DNA of 64,000 nucleotides, taken from Flavobacterium sp. CF108. Lineage in GTDB: Bacteria; Bacteroidota; Bacteroidia; Flavobacteriales; Flavobacteriaceae. The first letter of the stretch is position 1. Each line of letters begins with the position of its first letter. Position numbers and translations under genes: made by a program. Shown here one piece after another: positions 1 to 8,822 of the stretch. A model generated the notes under the pieces. It had not been told where the DNA came from and made no database searches. It saw only the letters and a program-made list of their open reading frames with translations. The stretch spans positions 248,001-312,000 of the forward strand of contig NZ_FQWW01000005.1 in the NCBI RefSeq assembly GCF_900129795.1. The letters are read 5' to 3'.

Positions 1-288
1 TTAGACGTACAGACTGATATTTACCAAAAAATCGTAAGTCAAAATTTGTCTGTTCGTGAAACTGAAGCTTTAGTTAAAAATTATCACGAAGGTCAGCAGC
101 CAAAAGCAGAAGGAAAACCTAAAGCTGAATCTTCATTTGTGGTTAGAGAAACACAAAAAAATACTTTCAATGATTATTTTGGTTCGAAAGTTGATATAAA
201 AGTCGCTGGTAACGGAAAAGGAAAAATCACAATTCCTTTTAATTCTGAGGCCGACTTTAATCGAATTATAAAATTAATAAACGGATAG
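1..288 (+). CDS. parB: ParB chromosome-partitioning protein, C-terminal part (partial)
   Basis: The frame is open from the first base, so the gene begins upstream of the window; 95 residues and the TAG stop are visible. The visible part includes a stretch like the end of the ParB DNA-binding region (NLSVRETEALVK), then a charged low-complexity linker rich in K, E and P, then a short C-terminal domain containing GKGKITIPFNSEADFNRIIK, which matches the ParB dimerisation tail. ParB loads at parS sites and works with ParA in chromosome segregation. It is followed by the DUF5683 gene with a one-base overlap. The identification rests on the tail plus the familiar gene order, so it is good but not complete. 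Confidence 0.85.
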   Translation, partial: LDVQTDIYQKIVSQNLSVRETEALVKNYHEGQQPKAEGKPKAESSFVVRETQKNTFNDYFGSKVDIKVAGNGKGKITIPFNSEADFNRIIKLING

Positions 289-848
289 TGAATAAAATTG
301 TCCCCATAAGTCTATTGTTCTTTCTCATAGGAACCGTTTCTCTTTTTGCCCAGGTAAAAAAAGACACGGTTTTAGTCGTTAAAGACACAACTGCATTAAT
401 AGAAATAGATCCGCTTACACCTGCAAAAGCAGCTTTTTATTCGGCTATTTTACCTGGTTTGGGTCAGGTATACAATAAAAAATACTGGAAAGTTCCGCTT
501 GTTTACGGAGCAATTGGTACGAGTTTATACTTTTATATTGATAACAATAAAAAATATCATGATTATCGCGATGCCTACAAACGAAGACTTGAAGGCTATA
601 ATGATGATAAATACCAATTTCTTGACGAAAGCAGACTTATTGCCGGTCAGAAATTTTATCAGCGAAACAGGGATTTATCTGCCTTATTTGTTGTTGGTTT
701 TTATGTTTTAAATATTATCGATGCCAATGTTGATGCGGCTTTGATTCAATTTAACGTAAACGAAAGATTATCACTTCGTCCAGAAATTTACCCCGCCGAT
801 GTAACATTTAAACCAAATGTCGGACTAACTTTTAATTATCGTTTTTAA
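288..848 (+). CDS. DUF5683 family membrane-associated protein
   Basis: A 186-residue protein of unknown function. The GTG start overlaps the parB TAG stop (TAGTG), which implies translational coupling. It has an N-terminal signal-like hydrophobic segment (about residues 5-21, ending in FAQ), then a conserved core around PAKAAFYSAILPGLGQVYNK followed by a hydrophobic segment (VPLVYGAIGTSLYFYI). A charged region (DAYKRRLEGYNDDKY) and a second hydrophobic stretch (LFVVGFYVLNIIDANVDA) follow. This pattern matches DUF5683, which in flavobacteria commonly sits between parB and dapB. The role is unknown; envelope localisation is inferred from the signal sequence. Confidence 0.8.
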   Translation: MNKIVPISLLFFLIGTVSLFAQVKKDTVLVVKDTTALIEIDPLTPAKAAFYSAILPGLGQVYNKKYWKVPLVYGAIGTSLYFYIDNNKKYHDYRDAYKRRLEGYNDDKYQFLDESRLIAGQKFYQRNRDLSALFVVGFYVLNIIDANVDAALIQFNVNERLSLRPEIYPADVTFKPNVGLTFNYRF

Positions 849-887
849 ATAGTTTCTTTTATTTAAAAACTCACAAATACATACAAA

Positions 888-1589
888 ATGAAAATTGCGC
901 TTTTAGGATACGGAAAAATGGGTAAAGTAATTGAACGAATTGCTTTAGAAAGAGGTCATGAAATTGTTTTAAAGAAAGACGAATTCAATACATACGACGG
1001 ACTTTCGACTGCAAATGTTGCGATTGACTTTAGTGTTCCGTCAGCGGCAGTCGACAATATTTCTGCATCTTTTAATGCTAATGTTCCTGTAGTTTCCGGA
1101 ACAACAGGATGGCTGGAACATTATGATGAAATGATTGCGCTTTGCAACGAGAAAAAAGGAGGTTTTATCTCCAGTTCAAATTTCAGTCTGGGCGTGAATA
1201 TCTTCTTTGGGTTAAATGAATATTTAGCCAAAATCATGAATCAATTTGATTCTTATAAAGTTACGATGGAAGAAATCCACCACATTCACAAATTGGATGC
1301 ACCAAGCGGAACTGCAATTTCTTTAGCACAAGGCGTTATTCAAAACAGTGATTATTCTAACTGGACATTAGACGAAGCAAAAAAAGGTGAAATTCATATT
1401 GAAGCTAAAAGAATTGGAGAAGTTCCGGGTACACATACCGTAAACTACGACTCTGCTATCGACAGCATTGAAATTAAACATACTGCTCACAATCGTGAAG
1501 GTTTTGCCCTTGGCGCTGTTATCGCTGCAGAATGGCTTGCTGGAAAGCAGGGAATTTTCACTATGAAAGATGTATTAAACTTACAATAA
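888..1589 (+). CDS. dapB: 4-hydroxy-tetrahydrodipicolinate reductase
   Basis: Reduces 4-hydroxy-tetrahydrodipicolinate to tetrahydrodipicolinate with NAD(P)H, giving the lysine and meso-diaminopimelate branch that feeds peptidoglycan. The N-terminal Rossmann motif is GYGKMGK (residues 7-13). The catalytic signature EIHHIHKLDAPSGTA is intact, with H131/H132 and K135 as the expected catalytic residues and the PSGTA substrate loop after them. At 233 residues it is somewhat shorter than the roughly 270 of the enterobacterial enzyme, which is usual for Bacteroidota. It lies 39 bases after DUF5683 and 64 before lepB on the same strand and is probably cotranscribed. Confidence 0.96.
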   Translation: MKIALLGYGKMGKVIERIALERGHEIVLKKDEFNTYDGLSTANVAIDFSVPSAAVDNISASFNANVPVVSGTTGWLEHYDEMIALCNEKKGGFISSSNFSLGVNIFFGLNEYLAKIMNQFDSYKVTMEEIHHIHKLDAPSGTAISLAQGVIQNSDYSNWTLDEAKKGEIHIEAKRIGEVPGTHTVNYDSAIDSIEIKHTAHNREGFALGAVIAAEWLAGKQGIFTMKDVLNLQ

Positions 1590-1653
1590 ATTGATAAAAG
1601 TTCTGGGTTAAACAAATATTCAATCCCGAATTTGAAACTTAAAATACTATATT

Positions 1654-3207
1654 ATGACTCTTTACTCTTGGTTCGTATTTTTCTTAGCTGTTCAAATTAT
1701 TCATTTCGTTGGTACTTGGAAATTGTATCAAACAGCAGGAAGAAAAAGCTGGGAAGCGGCAATTCCGGTATATAATTCAATTATTTTAATGAAAATTATC
1801 AGCCGCCCAACCTGGTGGACATTATTACTTTTCATTCCAATTATTAACTTGATTATGTTTCCGGTTGTTTGGGTTGAAACACTTAGAACCTTTGGTAAAA
1901 AATCAACTTTAGATACTATTTTAGGAATCTTTACTCTTGGCTTTTATATCTATTATGTAAACTACACACAGAAATTAGAATATAACGCTGACAGAAAATT
2001 AACTCCTGAAAACAAAACAGCTGATACTGTAAGCTCTTTACTTTTTGCAATTATTGTTGCAACTTTAGTTCATACTTACGTTATTCAGCCTTATACAATC
2101 CCAACTTCTTCGTTAGAGAAATCATTATTAATTGGGGATTTCTTATTCGTAAGTAAAGTAAATTATGGCCCAAGAGTTCCTATGACTACTATTGCATTGC
2201 CAATGGTTCATGACTCTATTCCATTAACAAAAAGAAAATCTTATTTAAGCTGGCCGCAATTACCATATTTCAGGCTTCCTGCTTTTGAACAGATAAAAAG
2301 AAATGACATTGTGGTATTCAACTGGCCGGTTGACACGGTACATTATTTTTATGAACCAAAAGGAAGACCTGGCGTTATTAAGCCAATCGATAAGAAATCA
2401 AACTATGTAAAAAGATGTGTTGGTATTCCTGGCGACAGTTTATCAATTAAAGACGGCTTTGTTTTCATCAACGGAAAAAAACTTATTTTACCAGAAAGAG
2501 CAAAACCTCAATATTCTTATTCTGTAGCTTTAGACGGAAAAACATCTATTGATTTTGAATCTTTATTTAAAGAATTAGACATTACAGACCCGGCAGGTTT
2601 TAGAACTGAAAAAAGAGATACGCTTTATTTTAGAGCTTTAACAGAAGCAAGTGCTGAGCGTTTGAAAAACACTCCCGGCGTTACTGCTGTAAAAAGAGAG
2701 ATTGACAAAGGAAATGACAATGCTCTTTTCCCGCATATTAACAAATGGAATCAGGATAATTTTGGTCCAATTTACATTCCTGAGGCTGGTAAAACAGTTG
2801 CTTTAACAAATACATCTCTTCCATTTTACAAAGACATTATCACCAACTATGAAGGAAATACTTTAGAGTTAAGCGGTTCTAAATTTATCATTAACGGAAA
2901 AGAAACTAATACTTATACCTTCAAACAAAATTACTATTGGATGATGGGAGACAATCGTCACAACTCTGAAGATAGTCGTTATTGGGGTTACGTTCCTGAA
3001 AATCACATCGTAGGAAAACCAGTTTTCATCTGGATGAGCTGGGATACTAACGGAAAAGGTATCAACAAAATTCGCTGGAGCAGAGTTTTCACAACTGTTG
3101 ACGGTGAAGGACAACCGCAATCGTATTTCAAATATTTCCTAATTATTCTTGCACTATACTTTGTTGGAGAATTCTTCTGGAGAAAAAGAAAACAGAATAA
3201 AGCATAA
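1654..3207 (+). CDS. lepB: Signal peptidase I, Bacteroidota type with N-terminal membrane domain
   Basis: Cleaves signal peptides from exported proteins at the outer face of the inner membrane. The first 115 residues hold several hydrophobic segments (5-23, 55-74, 88-104) resembling a DUF5684-like domain, followed by the usual anchor (126-143). The serine region is TIPTSSLEKSLLIGD, aligning S153 with the catalytic serine. The lysine box NYVKRCVGIPGD supplies K253, and box E, GDNRHNSEDSRYWG, starts at G432. A long insert between the lysine box and box E makes the protein 517 residues. A further hydrophobic helix lies near the C terminus (residues 490-508). The catalytic dyad is intact. Confidence 0.95.
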   Translation: MTLYSWFVFFLAVQIIHFVGTWKLYQTAGRKSWEAAIPVYNSIILMKIISRPTWWTLLLFIPIINLIMFPVVWVETLRTFGKKSTLDTILGIFTLGFYIYYVNYTQKLEYNADRKLTPENKTADTVSSLLFAIIVATLVHTYVIQPYTIPTSSLEKSLLIGDFLFVSKVNYGPRVPMTTIALPMVHDSIPLTKRKSYLSWPQLPYFRLPAFEQIKRNDIVVFNWPVDTVHYFYEPKGRPGVIKPIDKKSNYVKRCVGIPGDSLSIKDGFVFINGKKLILPERAKPQYSYSVALDGKTSIDFESLFKELDITDPAGFRTEKRDTLYFRALTEASAERLKNTPGVTAVKREIDKGNDNALFPHINKWNQDNFGPIYIPEAGKTVALTNTSLPFYKDIITNYEGNTLELSGSKFIINGKETNTYTFKQNYYWMMGDNRHNSEDSRYWGYVPENHIVGKPVFIWMSWDTNGKGINKIRWSRVFTTVDGEGQPQSYFKYFLIILALYFVGEFFWRKRKQNKA

Positions 3208-3226
3208 TTAAAAAAAAGTTATTTTT

Positions 3227-3379
3227 GTTTCAGGTTTCAAGTTTCAAGTTCTCACAACCTGAAACTTGAAACCTGAAACTTTTAAACAAATATAGCCAAA
3301 CGTTTAAAAGTCTAAAGTCATAAAGCCAAGCTTCAAAACTTGTTTTATGACTTTTGACTTTTGACTTTAAAACTTTAGA
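3227..3379. repeat. Two consecutive long inverted repeats between lepB and wbqC
   Basis: Two imperfectly related palindromes fill the gap. The first has perfect 20-base arms at 3227-3246 and 3260-3279, built from the word GTTTCAGGTTTCAAG. The second pairs about 3310-3324 with 3344-3358 and again with 3364-3379, using the word GTCTAAAGTCATAAA and close variants. The first word recurs near 28745 and at 40205-40322. The hairpins could end lepB transcription, but the T-runs after them are weak. Confidence 0.8.
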
Positions 3380-3385
3380 CACACT

Positions 3386-4000
3386 ATGAATTCCTTATTA
3401 CTTCCTACTTATTTCCCATCAATTAGCCACTTTGCAGTTATGGCTCAATCTGAGAGTATAACTTTTGAAATGGAAGATAATTTTCAAAAACAGACGAATA
3501 GAAACAGAACTTATATCTATAGTCCGAATGGAATTCAATTATTAAACATTCCTGTTAAGCATTCTAAATCTGCGCATCAAAAGACAAAAGATGTATTGAT
3601 TGAAAACGAATTTGACTGGCAGAAACAGCATTTTAAATCCTTAGAAGCCGCTTATAGAAGTTCGCCGTTCTTTGAGTATTTTGAAGACGATATCGTGCCT
3701 ATTTTCGAAAAGAAACATACTTTCCTGATGGATTTAAACATGGAAGTTTTTGATATCGTTACAAAATGTCTTCGAATGAAAATAGAATTTGGCAAAACGG
3801 CTGAATATTTTCATGTAGTTGAAAACATTTCTGATTTCAGATATTTGGCAAACGGAAAAAAAGATCAAAATTCTTTTGAAAAATACACTCAGGTTTTTGA
3901 TGACAAACATGGTTTTATCAACAATTTAAGTGTTTTAGATTTGCTTTTTAACGAAGGGAAATTTGCAATGGATTATTTAAAAACGCAGAAAATAATCTAA
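3386..4000 (+). CDS. WbqC family protein
   Basis: A 204-residue protein of the WbqC-like family, members of which are often linked to polysaccharide or O-antigen loci but have no firmly assigned reaction. The start (LLPTYFPSISHFAVM) and the segment NRTYIYSPNGIQLLNIPVKH match the family's conserved N-terminal half, and DVLIENEFDWQKQHFKSLEAAYRSSPFFEYF matches its central block when read as overlapping shorter motifs. No signal peptide or membrane helix is seen, so it is likely cytoplasmic. Its stop overlaps the stop of the convergent gene by three to four bases. Confidence 0.8.
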   Translation: MNSLLLPTYFPSISHFAVMAQSESITFEMEDNFQKQTNRNRTYIYSPNGIQLLNIPVKHSKSAHQKTKDVLIENEFDWQKQHFKSLEAAYRSSPFFEYFEDDIVPIFEKKHTFLMDLNMEVFDIVTKCLRMKIEFGKTAEYFHVVENISDFRYLANGKKDQNSFEKYTQVFDDKHGFINNLSVLDLLFNEGKFAMDYLKTQKII

Positions 4001-5049
4001 AATTGATCAATCGAAAGTCTCGTCATTATTGGGTAATGATCGGAATTTTCGAAATCGGAAAAGCTTTCAAACTGCTTTACTTTCATTTTAGTATCGGTAA
4101 AAATATAATCAATTCGGGCTGGGTAATATTTAAACTTATAAGTGGCTCCAAAGCCTTCTCCTGCTTCTTCAAAAGCATCTTTGAGTTTTCCCTTAATATT
4201 TCGGTAAACGTATGAAAATGGACTGTTATTCATGTCTCCGCAAATAATAATCGGGTATTTGCATTTCTTTATATGCTCCTTAAAAATTTCAGCCTGCTCC
4301 TGCTGCTGCGTAAAACCTTTACTGATTCGAGCATAAATACGCTGTGATTTTTGCTGGTTTACTTTATCAATATCATCAGAAATCTCACTTACATCCGGAG
4401 AAATTTTTATAGACTGCAGGTGCATATTATAAACGCGAATAATGTCTTTTCCTCGTTTAATATCAGCATAAACTACATTATTATCTGATTTTGGAAAAAT
4501 AATATTTCCTTCGTCGATAATAGGAAATTTAGAAAAGATGGCTTGTCCCGTCTTAATTTGGTTTCCTTCAATAAAAATATAACGGTGCGGATAGACTTTT
4601 AAATCCAAATGTGCCGAGTTAGAATATTCCTGAACACATAAAATATCAGGATCTTTTTCATCAATAAATGTTTTTATATTTTCTGGAATATCATCGCGAT
4701 CCAGCCATTTAAAGACATTAAAAAGACGCACATTATAACTCATTACAGAGAAATCTCTTTCGTCTTTTACATATTCTTTGGCAGAGAATTTATAGAATTT
4801 GCTGATAAAAGTAATTCCGGTAAGCAAAACCAAACCAGATAAAATAAGGCGTTTTTTAAATTGAATTGCCCAGTATAAAAAGAAGAGTCCATTTGCCACA
4901 AAAAAGGCCGGCATGAACAAAGTAAGCACCGATAAAAGCGGAAAGCTCTTAGGTGCTAAAAAAGGCAAAATATAGACACTAAATGTAAGCACAGTCAGTA
5001 CTATATTCAAAAAGAACATTATTTTATTAAACCACGAAAGGTTTTTCAT
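3997..5049 (-). CDS. Membrane-anchored endonuclease/exonuclease/phosphatase family protein
   Basis: A 350-residue protein with three N-terminal hydrophobic helices (about 9-31, 38-62, 68-84) and a DNase I-like metallophosphoesterase domain. Visible active-site motifs are SYNVRLF (N106), VQEY (E141), H210, GDMNNSP (D272, N274), D314 and NSDHYP (D337, H338), the complete set expected for a metal-dependent phosphodiesterase or phosphatase. The substrate (nucleic acid, phospholipid or other) cannot be told from sequence. It starts 16 bases after the upstream rhomboid gene and is probably part of the mutL-rhomboid transcription unit. It converges on wbqC with overlapping stop codons. Confidence 0.88.
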   Translation of the reverse strand: MKNLSWFNKIMFFLNIVLTVLTFSVYILPFLAPKSFPLLSVLTLFMPAFFVANGLFFLYWAIQFKKRLILSGLVLLTGITFISKFYKFSAKEYVKDERDFSVMSYNVRLFNVFKWLDRDDIPENIKTFIDEKDPDILCVQEYSNSAHLDLKVYPHRYIFIEGNQIKTGQAIFSKFPIIDEGNIIFPKSDNNVVYADIKRGKDIIRVYNMHLQSIKISPDVSEISDDIDKVNQQKSQRIYARISKGFTQQQEQAEIFKEHIKKCKYPIIICGDMNNSPFSYVYRNIKGKLKDAFEEAGEGFGATYKFKYYPARIDYIFTDTKMKVKQFESFSDFENSDHYPIMTRLSIDQF

Positions 5050-5065
5050 ATTTTCTTGCTAAGGA

Positions 5066-5929
5066 TTATTTTCCTGCTTTAAATAAAAACTCTTTTTCTT
5101 CTTTTGTCAAACAGTCATATCCAGACTGGCTGATTTTATCTAAAATCTCATCAATTTGCTGCTGCGTTTTGTCTTTTGTAACAATTCTTGATGTAACTTT
5201 TTCTGTAGGTTTTTTGTAATTTTTATGAACTTTTGTAAATGGGGTCGTTGGGGATTTTCTAAAAAGATTAGCAAAAAAGTCTAATACTTTAGAAACAATA
5301 ATACTTAAATCTGTTCCGTTTTGAAGCAGTTTAATAAAAATGAAACCGAAAAAAGCTCCGGCTAAATGCGAAATATGCCCGCCCATATTTTCAAGGCGCA
5401 GCTGCATTAAATCTAAAAGTAAAATTACACCAGTAATGTGCCAGAGCTTAACATTTCCAAAAAGAAATAATCTAACATTCATTAATGGCTGATAAGTTGT
5501 TGCAGCAACTAAAATTGCCATAATAGCGGCAGATGCACCAACTATTGAAGCAGAAGTTCCTAAAACGTAAAAACTTAAAGCAAAAACAATTCCCGAAAAA
5601 ATTGCGCCTAAAATATATAATCCTAAATATTGTTTTTGAGTAAAGAAGGTCAGAAACAAATTGCTTGCAAAGTTTAAAACCATCATATTAAATAACAAAT
5701 GCAAAAATCCGAAGTGGAAAAATGCATAGGTTAAAAATGTCCACGGTTTAAACATGAAAACCTGAGGATCTGATGATAATGCAAGCCAATTTGGAAAAAC
5801 AAACTGACCGGTAGAAAACTGATAGAAAAAAATTAGCGAAATAAGAAAACAGGCGATGTTCCAATAAATAACCTGCATTGCGATGCCGCCTAATTTATAT
5901 TGAAGTTTCAAATCGTCAAGAATATTCAT
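5066..5929 (-). CDS. Rhomboid family intramembrane serine protease (first of tandem pair)
   Basis: A 287-residue polytopic membrane protein. The catalytic serine is S133 in VGASAAI and the catalytic histidine is H188 in HISHLAGAFFGF, the two signatures of the rhomboid fold. An HxxxN-like patch (HFGFLHLLFNMM, residues 72-83) gives the oxyanion region. The last 70 residues form a charged cytosolic tail with a helical segment (TQQQIDEILDKISQSGYDCL). Rhomboids cut transmembrane substrates within the bilayer; the substrate here is unknown. It lies 41 bases after a second rhomboid gene of different length, so the pair may have diverged in specificity. Confidence 0.92.
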   Translation of the reverse strand: MNILDDLKLQYKLGGIAMQVIYWNIACFLISLIFFYQFSTGQFVFPNWLALSSDPQVFMFKPWTFLTYAFFHFGFLHLLFNMMVLNFASNLFLTFFTQKQYLGLYILGAIFSGIVFALSFYVLGTSASIVGASAAIMAILVAATTYQPLMNVRLFLFGNVKLWHITGVILLLDLMQLRLENMGGHISHLAGAFFGFIFIKLLQNGTDLSIIVSKVLDFFANLFRKSPTTPFTKVHKNYKKPTEKVTSRIVTKDKTQQQIDEILDKISQSGYDCLTKEEKEFLFKAGK

Positions 5930-5970
5930 AAAGTCTTCTTTTGGTTTTTAAATTTAATTAAAGTTAAAAA

Positions 5971-6720
5971 TTAATTCCATCGATTGTTATTAAACTGATT
6001 TTTTTTCCAGTACCACATAATCAAAAATCCAAACAAAGCCCCACCAATATGAGCGTAATGAGCTATTCCAGAATCTATTCCCATAAAAGAACTTCCAAAA
6101 ATCCCAAAAAAACCATCAAATAATAACATATAAATTGGCACAAAATATTTAGCCTTTATTGGAATAGGTATAAACAAAATTCCAAGTTCAGCATTAGGAA
6201 ACATAAAAGTAAATGCTACAAGTAAACCATAAATAGCACCAGACGCGCCTACAACAGTTCCCACATAGGCACTCGTGAAATGCTTAAATTCTGAAACTGT
6301 TAAAACCTGCTCCCATCTTGTATCTATTCTACCACTATTTAACAAATTAAGAATATCAACTTTTTGATAACCATTTGCCAATAAAATATTTAAACCATCC
6401 TGATAGAAATAATAATTTACAGCAAAATTTACTAAAGCCGCTCCCAAACCACAAGAAATATAGAAAAACAAAAACTTCTTTGCTCCCCAAAAATGTTCTA
6501 ATGTTGATCCAAATGAATACAATGCAAACATATTGAATGCAATGTGAGTAAATCCGCCGTGCATAAACATATGCGTTATGGGCTGCCAAACTTTAAATCC
6601 AGGGTTTTCCGGAAAAAAGAGCGCGAAATATTCATACGAAACCGGCACCAATTGAGCACCAATAAAAAATATAATATTAATAATTAGCAGTTGTTTAACC
6701 ACTGGAGTCATGTTCATCAT
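5971..6720 (-). CDS. Rhomboid family intramembrane serine protease (second of tandem pair)
   Basis: A 249-residue polytopic protease. The catalytic serine is S160 in VVGASGAIYGLL and the histidine H224 in HYAHIGGALFGF; THMFMHGGFTHIAFNMFALY (residues 49-68) is the conserved loop and helix 2. A periplasmic-looking insertion of about 40 residues (DGLNILLANGYQKVDILN onward) precedes the active-site helix. The start codon overlaps the end of mutL by four bases, so it is translationally coupled to mutL. It shares architecture with the next gene but lacks that gene's long cytosolic tail. Confidence 0.93.
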   Translation of the reverse strand: MMNMTPVVKQLLIINIIFFIGAQLVPVSYEYFALFFPENPGFKVWQPITHMFMHGGFTHIAFNMFALYSFGSTLEHFWGAKKFLFFYISCGLGAALVNFAVNYYFYQDGLNILLANGYQKVDILNLLNSGRIDTRWEQVLTVSEFKHFTSAYVGTVVGASGAIYGLLVAFTFMFPNAELGILFIPIPIKAKYFVPIYMLLFDGFFGIFGSSFMGIDSGIAHYAHIGGALFGFLIMWYWKKNQFNNNRWN

Positions 6721-8645
6721 AAGGCAAACTTTTTATCTATATCTTCAACACGCATGGTAATGAAGGTAGGTTTTTGAAAAGGTGAAATATTAGGATCTTT
6801 ACATGCAAACAAACCGTTTACCAGATTATCTTGTTCTTTTTCGGTTAAATAAGATCCTGTTTTAACCGCTAAACTTTTTGCCATCGATTTGGCAATGGTA
6901 TCATTTTGACTGTAACTGCTTGCCGGAATTCCGTCTTGCAAATCGCTTAATAATTGTTCAATTACAAGAGAAACTTCGCTTTCGGTAATGTTTACCGGAA
7001 TTCCCGAAATTACAATATGGTCTGTTTTGGCTTCTTCAAAAATAAATCCGGTTGTTTCTAACGAAGGTTTTAATTCTTCAATTAATTTCATTTCTGTAGA
7101 AGAATAAAATAAATCTAAAGGAAAAAGCAATTTCTGACTTGAAGCCTGATTCACAGTCATATTCAACAAAAATTGTTCGTATAAAATACGTTGATGCGCA
7201 CGCTGCTGGTCAACGATTATCATTCCTGATTTTATTGGCGAAACAATATATTTTTTATGAATTTGATACGTTTTCTGAGTTGCCTGTTCAACTTCATCAT
7301 CATTAAATAAAGAAGATGTTACTTCTTCATTTTCGAATGTAAATGGCGAGCTTTCGGTACTTTCGGCATTTTCTACATCTAAACCAACATACAAACTCTC
7401 CCAGCTTACCGTTGGTTCTACTCTTTTTGAGTAGCCAGAATAAGACGAAGATGAATTTGAAGAGGAAGAAGATCCAGAGCTATATCCAGAACTTGATCCT
7501 GAACCCGCTTTTGCATAATGCTGATTGGTTTTATCATCTGTAAACGGATTAAAAGTTCCATCAACCTGAATTGTTGGCACTTCTGCTTCGACATCTTTAT
7601 AATGATAAGGTGTATCTAAATTTGAATCTCTGTCAAAATCTAAAACCGGAGCGACATTAAACTGTCCCAAACTATGTTTGATCGAAGCTCTTAAAATAGC
7701 ATATAAGGCTTGTTCATCATCAAACTTAATTTCGGTTTTTGTGGGATGGATATTGATATCGATTGTGTTTGGAGGAACTTGCAGATATAAGAAATAACTT
7801 GGCTGAGAACCATCTTTCAAAAGTCCGTCGTAAGCCGCCATAACTGCATGATGCAGATAACCGCTTTTAATGAATCGATCGTTTACAAAAAAGAATTGTT
7901 CTCCCCTATTTTTCTTGGCAAATTCTGGTTTACAGACAAATCCCTGAACATTTATAATTTCTGTATCTTCATTTACAGGAACTAATTTTTCATTGGTTTT
8001 ACCAGACATAATCCCAACGATACGCTGGCGATATCCTGCTGCGGGAAGATTATACAATTCGCTTCCGTTATGATAAAAACTAAAATGAATATTTGGATGT
8101 GCTAAAGCTACACGCTGAAATTCATCCATAACATGGCGAAATTCAACTGTATCTGATTTTAAGAAATTACGACGTGCCGGAATATTAAAAAACAGGTTTT
8201 TAACCGCAAATGATGTTCCTTTTGGTAAAACTGCCACTTCCTGCGAAACAAATTTACTTCCCTCGATAATAATATGTGTTCCTAGTTCGTCCTGTTCTTG
8301 TTTTGTTTTCATTTCCATATGCGCAATTGCCGCAATAGAAGCTAATGCTTCGCCGCGAAAACCTTTGGTAGCAAGTGAAAATAAATCTTCGGCCTGACGT
8401 ATTTTTGATGTAGCATGACGTTCAAAACACAAACGCGCATCTGTAACGGTCATTCCTACACCATTATCAACAACCTGAACTAATGATTTGCCGGCGTCTT
8501 TTATAATCAATTTAATATCAGTTGCCTTTGCATCAACAGCATTTTCTAACAGCTCTTTTACGACTGAAGCGGGTCTTTGAACCACTTCTCCAGCAGCAAT
8601 TTGGTTAGCAACGTGATCAGGAAGTAATTGAATAATACTCGACAT
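6717..8645 (-). CDS. mutL: DNA mismatch repair protein MutL
   Basis: The GHKL ATPase domain is intact at the N terminus: LLENAVDA, DNGVGM and TKGFRGEALASI. Together with MutS it licenses strand removal during mismatch repair. A serine- and glycine-rich linker (about residues 375-405) joins the ATPase to the C-terminal dimerisation domain. The endonuclease metal site is degenerate: in place of DQHAxxE the protein has DQQRAHQ (D479-Q485), and in place of CPHGRP near the C terminus it has SPFQKP (621-626). At 642 residues the length is normal. The linker and the motif changes are read directly; loss of nicking activity is inference. A perfect -7 element TAAATTTG lies at 8709-8716. Confidence 0.96.
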   Translation of the reverse strand: MSSIIQLLPDHVANQIAAGEVVQRPASVVKELLENAVDAKATDIKLIIKDAGKSLVQVVDNGVGMTVTDARLCFERHATSKIRQAEDLFSLATKGFRGEALASIAAIAHMEMKTKQEQDELGTHIIIEGSKFVSQEVAVLPKGTSFAVKNLFFNIPARRNFLKSDTVEFRHVMDEFQRVALAHPNIHFSFYHNGSELYNLPAAGYRQRIVGIMSGKTNEKLVPVNEDTEIINVQGFVCKPEFAKKNRGEQFFFVNDRFIKSGYLHHAVMAAYDGLLKDGSQPSYFLYLQVPPNTIDINIHPTKTEIKFDDEQALYAILRASIKHSLGQFNVAPVLDFDRDSNLDTPYHYKDVEAEVPTIQVDGTFNPFTDDKTNQHYAKAGSGSSSGYSSGSSSSSNSSSSYSGYSKRVEPTVSWESLYVGLDVENAESTESSPFTFENEEVTSSLFNDDEVEQATQKTYQIHKKYIVSPIKSGMIIVDQQRAHQRILYEQFLLNMTVNQASSQKLLFPLDLFYSSTEMKLIEELKPSLETTGFIFEEAKTDHIVISGIPVNITESEVSLVIEQLLSDLQDGIPASSYSQNDTIAKSMAKSLAVKTGSYLTEKEQDNLVNGLFACKDPNISPFQKPTFITMRVEDIDKKFAL

Positions 8646-8822
8646 TGAAAATTTTAGATTGTAGATTAACGATTTAAGATTTTTGATTTAAATCTAAACC
8701 AAGCAGCACAAATTTAGTGAATTTCTATTGGCTTTTTGAATATGTGAAATCATAAAAAAAACAAAAAACCTATACTATTGTGACACAGTATAGGTTTTAA
8801 TATTTTTAAAACAAATGTGTTT
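8646..8822. other. mutL-ribH gap with promoter element and short repeat
   Basis: The gap holds a short A/T-rich repeat word (TTTTAGATT and variants, 8650-8695), a minus-strand -7 match TAAATTTG at 8709-8716 with no good -33 partner, and the ribH terminator. No additional gene is visible. Confidence 0.55.
8762..8796 (-). terminator. Rho-independent terminator after ribH
   Basis: Ten-base arms AACCTATACT (8767-8776) and AGTATAGGTT (8787-8796) with a ten-base loop, followed on the minus strand by a run of T. It lies just downstream of the ribH stop, so mutL must have its own promoter. Confidence 0.85.
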
